Source: JBBSUQ01 sp964389755
GTDB lineage: Bacteria; Bacteroidota; Bacteroidia; Flavobacteriales_D; Crocinitomicaceae
Length of the DNA: 64,000 bases
Assembly (NCBI GenBank): GCA_964389755.1
Contig: CAYMEW010000003.1
Location: 1 to 64,000, forward strand
Direction: 5' to 3'
The notes under the pieces are model-generated. The model ran no database searches and had not been told where the DNA came from. It saw only the letters and a list, made by a program, of their open reading frames with translations. The position numbers and the translations under genes are program-made. Positions 59,014 through 64,000 of the stretch are shown here, one piece after another. Numbering within the stretch: the stretch's first letter is position 1; every line of letters starts with the position of its first letter.

Positions 59014-61638
59014 ATGAAAAAGAATTTACTTATCGGAGCGCTTTTTAGCGTGATTGCAGCTTTGTCTTTCGGACAGCAGAACCCGGTTAACTGTGATCTG
59101 GCAGTGCCCGGATGTACAACCCCTTCCTTCGGAATATCAACCAACAATACCGGGAATATTCCGGACTTTACAACCGGTTGTGCTTCGAATCCGACTACAA
59201 ACCCAAACAGTGCACCCGGAAACTCGGGCTGTCTGCTTTCCGGAGAAACAACTTCTACATTTATAACAATCACTGCGGTGAGTAACGGGACTTTGGAATG
59301 GTCTATTCAGGGACCTTCCGGTGGTTGCTTCGACTGGATCATGTGGCCATACACGTTACCAACCGGCGGGGGAGTTTCTCCGACATGTGCCATGCTTCAG
59401 AACTGTACGCAGGCACCGGTTGCCTGTAACTGGAACGGATCGTGCCAGGGGTTTACGGGAATGGCAAACCCGGGTAACCTTCCTCCCGGAGCCAGTCAGC
59501 TTGATTTCGAATACGGACTGAACGTAACGGCAGGACAGAGTTTCTTGCTGTGCCTGTCCAATTACAGCGGAACAACGCAAAACGTGAACCTCGACTTCTT
59601 CGGTTCGGCGAATATTTCATGCATCCCGAGCACACCTGATCAAACGATCTGTGAAAATACTTCGGCAATTGTAGATGTATCGCCTCCTCCGGGCTTTGTA
59701 AACCCGACCTATAACTGGCTCGTCACCACAGGTGTTTCGAACCCGAACAGCGGGACGAACGTAACCGTTACGCCGGCTACAACTACCGAATACATCGTTG
59801 CGATTACCAATAACGACCCCAATACGCCGACGACAACAGTTAACGATACGTTTAATATTATCGTGGTACCTGAACCTGCGCCGAATGCAGGAATCGATGA
59901 TACCGTGTGTTTCGGGCAACCTATTTACCTGAGCGGAACCTTAAGTGATCCCGCTAACAACTCGGGGAGCTGGACTTACAATACTTCTGGCATTTCGCCC
60001 ACACCGAGCGTGAGTTTTTCGAACCCGAACTCCATGACACCTACTGTCAATGTAAATCAGTTGGGGCTCTATTCATTTATTTTACGTGAAAACAACCCCG
60101 TTTGCGGTATTCGGAGAGATACAGTACGTGTCCTTGTGGCGAACATTACGCAAACAGTCACCTTCGTAGCTCCCACCTGTAACGGCGGATCAGATGGCGA
60201 AATTCACGTGGACAGCCCGACTGCCGACGAGTATAGTTTCGACGGTGGTAACACCTGGGTTGTTGATTCTTTTGCAATCGGCCTTCCGGCCGGCACATAC
60301 AATGTTTGCTCACGCAACGCACTGGGATGCGACGGGTGTGAATCCGTAACCATTACCGAGCCGGCAGCCATGACTATCACGGCAAGCAACGATACGCTGA
60401 TCTGTGAAAACGGAACGGCTACCCTGATTGCTTCCGCGACCGGGGGAACAACTTACGATTATCACTGGGGACATACGTCGGACCTTTCAGCCTCACAGGC
60501 TGTGATGCCTGCGTCGGCAACGACCTATTCCGTTTATGCCGAGAACGAATTTGGCTGCACATCGCCCACAGAGCAGGTGACTGTCAGTGTTCGTCCGCCG
60601 CTCAGTGGAACAATTTCCGGTAACGATACGATCTGCCCGGGTTATCCGACCAATATTTACGCAGATGCAACTGACGGGTTCGGTGCTCCTTACACATTTG
60701 CTTTCTCCGACGGAACAAATAATTCCGGTCCGAATGCAACGATCAGTGTTAATCCGCCTTCCACGACTACCTATACGGTTACCATTACGGATGCTTGTGA
60801 ATCGACTCCGCTGGTACTTTCAACGGAGATCTACGTGGCTCCGGTTCCCGAACCGCAGTTCAGCGTGGTGGAACAAACCCTTTGCGAACCCGCGGTGTTT
60901 ACCGTTTCAGATGATACGGATCCGGCAATGGACGCATCGAATTACTGGGTGATTTCCGACGGACAGATGTACCTGAACCAGGACACGATCTACACAGAAG
61001 AAATGTATTTCGGAACTTATGATGTTCAGTTGGTCGTTACTTCTCCGCTGGGCTGTATCGATTCACTGACGCAACAGGCATTTTTGAATGTAAACCCGCT
61101 TCCGGTGGCAGACTTCCGCTTCTCTCCGAGTCCGGCAACTGTCTTTAACACAGAAGTCAAATTCGACAACTATTCGGTGAACGGCGATACGTATCAATGG
61201 TTTTTCCCGGGAGCCGATCCGGCTACTTCTTCGTATACGAACCCGACAGTGATGTACCCGGAAGGTCAGGACGGACAATATGACGTGACACTGGTTACGA
61301 CTTCGGAGTTCGGTTGTATGGACACGATGATAAAAACAGTGGTTGTGGTTCCCGAGATATTGTTCTACGCACCGAACAGTTTTACACCGGATAATGATGA
61401 ATTCAACCAGTCCTGGGGCATCCACATCGAGGGTATTGATGTGTATGATTTTGAATTGCTGATCTTCAATCGTTGGGGAGAAGTGATCTGGGAATCGCAT
61501 GACCCTTCGGTAAACTGGGACGGAACATACCAGGGAAAACCTGTTCCCCATGGAGCTTATAGTTGGATCATCCGAACCAAGGATGCGAAAAATGATAAAA
61601 AGTACACATTTAACGGTACGATAACTTTAATTAGATAG
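59014..61638 (+). CDS. Large secreted PKD-repeat protein with gliding-motility-type C-terminal domain
   Basis: 874 residues with a signal peptide (MKKNLLIGALFSVIAALSFGQ). An N-terminal ~190-residue domain is rich in Cys and Gly (VPGCTTPSFGISTN, PSGGCFDWIMWPY, ADLDFEYG-like). PKD/Ig-type and SprB-like repeats follow (PNAGIDDTVCFGQPIYLSG, then CNGGSDGEIHVDSPTADEYSFDGGNTW, then ASNDTLICENGTATLIA). A typical PKD segment and the type B T9SS domain end the protein (APNSFTPDNDEFNQSW, FNRWGEVIWESHD, VPHGAYSWII). It is probably a surface adhesin or surface-layer component. The next gene begins directly after its stop codon. Confidence 0.88.
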   Translation: MKKNLLIGALFSVIAALSFGQQNPVNCDLAVPGCTTPSFGISTNNTGNIPDFTTGCASNPTTNPNSAPGNSGCLLSGETTSTFITITAVSNGTLEWSIQGPSGGCFDWIMWPYTLPTGGGVSPTCAMLQNCTQAPVACNWNGSCQGFTGMANPGNLPPGASQLDFEYGLNVTAGQSFLLCLSNYSGTTQNVNLDFFGSANISCIPSTPDQTICENTSAIVDVSPPPGFVNPTYNWLVTTGVSNPNSGTNVTVTPATTTEYIVAITNNDPNTPTTTVNDTFNIIVVPEPAPNAGIDDTVCFGQPIYLSGTLSDPANNSGSWTYNTSGISPTPSVSFSNPNSMTPTVNVNQLGLYSFILRENNPVCGIRRDTVRVLVANITQTVTFVAPTCNGGSDGEIHVDSPTADEYSFDGGNTWVVDSFAIGLPAGTYNVCSRNALGCDGCESVTITEPAAMTITASNDTLICENGTATLIASATGGTTYDYHWGHTSDLSASQAVMPASATTYSVYAENEFGCTSPTEQVTVSVRPPLSGTISGNDTICPGYPTNIYADATDGFGAPYTFAFSDGTNNSGPNATISVNPPSTTTYTVTITDACESTPLVLSTEIYVAPVPEPQFSVVEQTLCEPAVFTVSDDTDPAMDASNYWVISDGQMYLNQDTIYTEEMYFGTYDVQLVVTSPLGCIDSLTQQAFLNVNPLPVADFRFSPSPATVFNTEVKFDNYSVNGDTYQWFFPGADPATSSYTNPTVMYPEGQDGQYDVTLVTTSEFGCMDTMIKTVVVVPEILFYAPNSFTPDNDEFNQSWGIHIEGIDVYDFELLIFNRWGEVIWESHDPSVNWDGTYQGKPVPHGAYSWIIRTKDAKNDKKYTFNGTITLIR

Positions 61639-62037
61639 ATGAACAAAATGATTTACGGCGGTGTATTGATGACCTTCCTTGCGATCGCACAGCAGGCAGG
61701 TGCTCAAACGCAACGCCATTATGCAGAACCGGTTGAACTGGAACAAACAATCCGGCAGAACCTCGACAACGGGGTCAATAAATATACCGGTATCGAAATG
61801 GTTTACACGCTCGAGCTCAATGAGGAAAACTTTGAACGGGCTTCAACCATTATCAATCAGGATTTTCAGGACTTTCCGACTTTTCGCGAGTTCTACCTCG
61901 ATCATACCCGAAAAGCGCTGGTAATCGTATGTCAGCGTACGGATAACAGTCCGTTTATGACCAACCTCGAAGTATTGTTAAATGAAAAAAACATCCGTGT
62001 GCAAAAATTCAGTGCAGATAATTACATCACTGAATAG
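61639..62037 (+). CDS. Small secreted protein, counterpart of the one at 58635
   Basis: 132 residues with a signal peptide ending in AGAQ. The mature part is alpha/beta (YTLELNEENFERASTIINQDFQDFPTFREFYLDHTRKALVIVCQR, then LEVLLNEKNIRVQKFSADNYI), again similar to a small ferredoxin-like fold. It shares the pattern [RY]LDH followed by a short strand with its counterpart upstream. Start codon ATG abuts the previous stop codon with zero spacing. It is not a named family. It is followed 25 bases later by another large secreted protein gene. Confidence 0.65.
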   Translation: MNKMIYGGVLMTFLAIAQQAGAQTQRHYAEPVELEQTIRQNLDNGVNKYTGIEMVYTLELNEENFERASTIINQDFQDFPTFREFYLDHTRKALVIVCQRTDNSPFMTNLEVLLNEKNIRVQKFSADNYITE

Positions 62038-62062
62038 GCGGGACACACGAGATTAGAGAGAA

Positions 62063-64000
62063 ATGAGAAAACTTGCAAAGAATATTTTAGGATCATTAAC
62101 TGTACTGTTCACGGTATACTCGGCACTTGCGCAACCTTCGAACGACAATTGTGCCGGAGCCACTTTTATAACGCCGGGTGCAACCTGTAACCCGATAACC
62201 TCTTCCACGTTGAATGCCACACAAAGTATGTCGGGCTGTTCAGGAAGCGCCAACGACGATGTTTGGTTTGTGTTTGTAGCAAACACGGCAGCATTAGATG
62301 TCGTTGTTCAGGGTTCAGCCGGATTTGATCCGGTTGTTCAGGGATTTTCGGGAACCTGCGGAGGTTCGTCACTCGGATGCTCCAATAACACGGGTATCGG
62401 CGGAATGGAAGTATTAAGCCTTACAGGTTTGATCAACGGGGTTACTTATTGGGTACGCGTATATCATGCCGCAGCAACAAACCCGACAACTCCCGACTTC
62501 ACGATCTGCGTTTCCGAACCGATCGTAATGCCTCCGTGCAGTAACTCGACGGCTGCGGGAAACACTTGCTCTCAGTCAGTGCTGATCTGCGAAGTAGACG
62601 GTTATTGCGGAAATACGTCGGCTACTTATTCTTCGGATTCGTGGTCTGAGCTTTCTTCTTCTTTCTGCGGTAGTCTGGAAAATAATTCCTTCATCAATTT
62701 CGTGGCAGAATCCAGTAGTGTTTCGCTGAACGTGTGGATCACGAGTTCCACGGACAACAGCGGGATACAGATCATGATCTTTGATGCAACCAACTGCAGT
62801 GGTCCCGTCTCCAATTATTACTGTGAATACCTTCAGTATCAGCCCGGCTATCAATCTGTTTATGCTTCCGGCCTTACACCCGGAAATACGTACTACATGA
62901 TGATCGACGGATATGCCGGTGATGTATGTGATTATGTAATTGGCGTAAACGACGGAATTCAGGTATCGAGCAGTATCACGACGATCGGTTCCGGATCTAC
63001 CATTTGTTTGGGAGATGTTGTGAACCTGCAGGCAAGCGGCGGAAACGGGGTTTATAACTGGACGGCAAACCCGGACCTGGATACACTTCAGGGTACCGAC
63101 GTGGTCGCAACACCAACCACAACCGGAACGCATACATACGAGGTTACCTCTTACTCCAGCAATCCGCAGTGTCCGAATACATCCAGTTCACAGATCAGTA
63201 TCGATGTGGTTCCCCAGGTAAACCCTTACGCTGGGGCAGATGATACTGTTTGTCTCGGTACCGTTTTTCAACTGAACGGAACACCATCTTCGGCTTCCAA
63301 TTCGATCGCCTGGAATTACAATACCTCGGGTATCAGTCCGACACCCACGATCAGTTTTTCTCCCAACTTCAACGTTCAAAATCCGAATGTCACCGTGAAT
63401 CAACCGGGCGTATACCGGTTCATTTTCCGGGAAACAAGTAACGTATGCGGGATGATGCGTGACACCATGCTCATGTACGTGGTTGATCCGCAGCAAACAC
63501 TCTCTTTTACGCAACCGTCCTGCTTCGGTTCTTCCGATGGCGAAATCCAGGTGGATAATCCCTTTGCCGACGAATACAGTTTTGACGGCGGAAATACCTG
63601 GGTAACCGATTCCTTTGCTGTCGGTTATACCGCCGGAACGTACACGGTTTGTTCACGCAACTCCGCGAGCGGATGTGACGTGTGTAGTGACGTGACTGTG
63701 ACTGATCCGGCTCAGATCGGGATTTCAGTGAGTAATGATACCTTAATTTGTGAGAACGGAACTGCCACACTTGTCGCGCAGGGATCCGGAGGAACAATGT
63801 TCACCTATTACTGGTCGGAGGCATCCATGGATAACCAGGGAACACAATCTGTGAATCCGACAGCACAAACCACTTATTCCGTATATGCGGAGAACGAATT
63901 TGGTTGTACGTCACCCACAGAACAGGTTATCGTAAATTTGCGTGATCCTATCTCCGGAACAATTACTGCCGATCAACTGATCTGTCCGGGAGATAATGCC
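62063..64000 (+). CDS. Large secreted repeat protein, 3' incomplete
   Basis: At least 646 residues, open to the window edge. Signal peptide about 1-23 (MRKLAKNILGSLTVLFTVYS to LAQ). Next come about 150 residues with a Cys-rich jelly-roll-like domain (NDNCAGATFITPG, DDVWFVFVAN, SGCSGSAND) and a second similar domain (TATC-type, GNTCSQSVLICEVDGYCGN). From about residue 385 it closely tracks the 59014 protein: GADDTVCLGTVFQLNG, YNTSGISPTPTISF, SDGEIQVDNPFADEYSFDGGNTWV, SNDTLICENGTATLVA, TTYSVYAENEFGCTSPTEQV. It is the second copy of a duplicated cassette. A C-terminal T9SS domain is expected beyond the window. Confidence 0.85.
   Translation, partial: MRKLAKNILGSLTVLFTVYSALAQPSNDNCAGATFITPGATCNPITSSTLNATQSMSGCSGSANDDVWFVFVANTAALDVVVQGSAGFDPVVQGFSGTCGGSSLGCSNNTGIGGMEVLSLTGLINGVTYWVRVYHAAATNPTTPDFTICVSEPIVMPPCSNSTAAGNTCSQSVLICEVDGYCGNTSATYSSDSWSELSSSFCGSLENNSFINFVAESSSVSLNVWITSSTDNSGIQIMIFDATNCSGPVSNYYCEYLQYQPGYQSVYASGLTPGNTYYMMIDGYAGDVCDYVIGVNDGIQVSSSITTIGSGSTICLGDVVNLQASGGNGVYNWTANPDLDTLQGTDVVATPTTTGTHTYEVTSYSSNPQCPNTSSSQISIDVVPQVNPYAGADDTVCLGTVFQLNGTPSSASNSIAWNYNTSGISPTPTISFSPNFNVQNPNVTVNQPGVYRFIFRETSNVCGMMRDTMLMYVVDPQQTLSFTQPSCFGSSDGEIQVDNPFADEYSFDGGNTWVTDSFAVGYTAGTYTVCSRNSASGCDVCSDVTVTDPAQIGISVSNDTLICENGTATLVAQGSGGTMFTYYWSEASMDNQGTQSVNPTAQTTYSVYAENEFGCTSPTEQVIVNLRDPISGTITADQLICPGDNA

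Overview
The window comes from a member of the Bacteroidota, most likely order Flavobacteriales. Four things point there: several secreted proteins end in type IX secretion (T9SS) C-terminal domains; a PorP/SprF-like protein sits next to one of them; Bacteroidota-type promoter boxes (TTG, then about 19-20 bases, then TAnnTTTG) precede rpsL and a toxin-antitoxin pair; and the str-S10-spc-alpha ribosomal cluster runs without tuf, adk or map. Genus and species cannot be read from the sequence alone. I saw no rRNA, tRNA, CRISPR array, insertion sequence or prophage.

Region 1 (1-3.1 kb) holds a 5'-incomplete lipoprotein and a divergent pair: a TPR histidine kinase and a LytTR response regulator. 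Region 2 (3.1-12.8 kb) looks like a defence or DNA-transaction island. Its plus-strand run is an unrecognised two-domain protein, a ParB-like protein, a SNF2-type helicase and a Dam-like methyltransferase fused to a YegP domain. It converges on a McrB-like/McrC-like (DUF3578 AAA / DUF2357 PD-(D/E)XK) pair. I do not recognise the plus-strand gene set as a named system.

Region 3 (12.9-28.5 kb) is mostly ordinary chromosome: lipoproteins, a beta-helix T9SS substrate, a 33-residue basic protein, mutS, a SpoU-type RNA methyltransferase, a GNAT/DUF1778 toxin-antitoxin pair, a PlsC-type acyltransferase, and PorP/SprF with a ten-module HYR adhesin-like T9SS substrate. Region 4 (28.8-34.2 kb) is a polymorphic-toxin locus. 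A 1204-residue protein with a C-terminal ADP-ribosyltransferase-like domain is followed 7 bases later by a NADAR (YbiA-like) protein and then by an Imm7-like immunity protein. The C-terminal toxin part is visibly richer in A+T than the body of the gene. Immunity by enzymatic removal of ADP-ribose is the inferred logic and is the most interesting reading in the window.

Region 5 (34.4-38.7 kb) carries D-Ala-D-Ala ligase, a Crp/Fnr regulator divergent from a T9SS substrate across a palindrome, and another T9SS substrate. Region 6 (38.9-56.0 kb) is a continuous ribosomal protein cluster from rpsL to rplQ with fusA, secY, infA and rpoA. It includes a structured leader before rpsD, a zinc-ligand-free L36 and an L17 with a long acidic tail. 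It is followed by carA overlapping eno. Region 7 (58.6 kb to the end) holds two successive small-secreted-protein / giant-secreted-protein gene pairs that look like a duplicated cassette; the last gene runs off the window.
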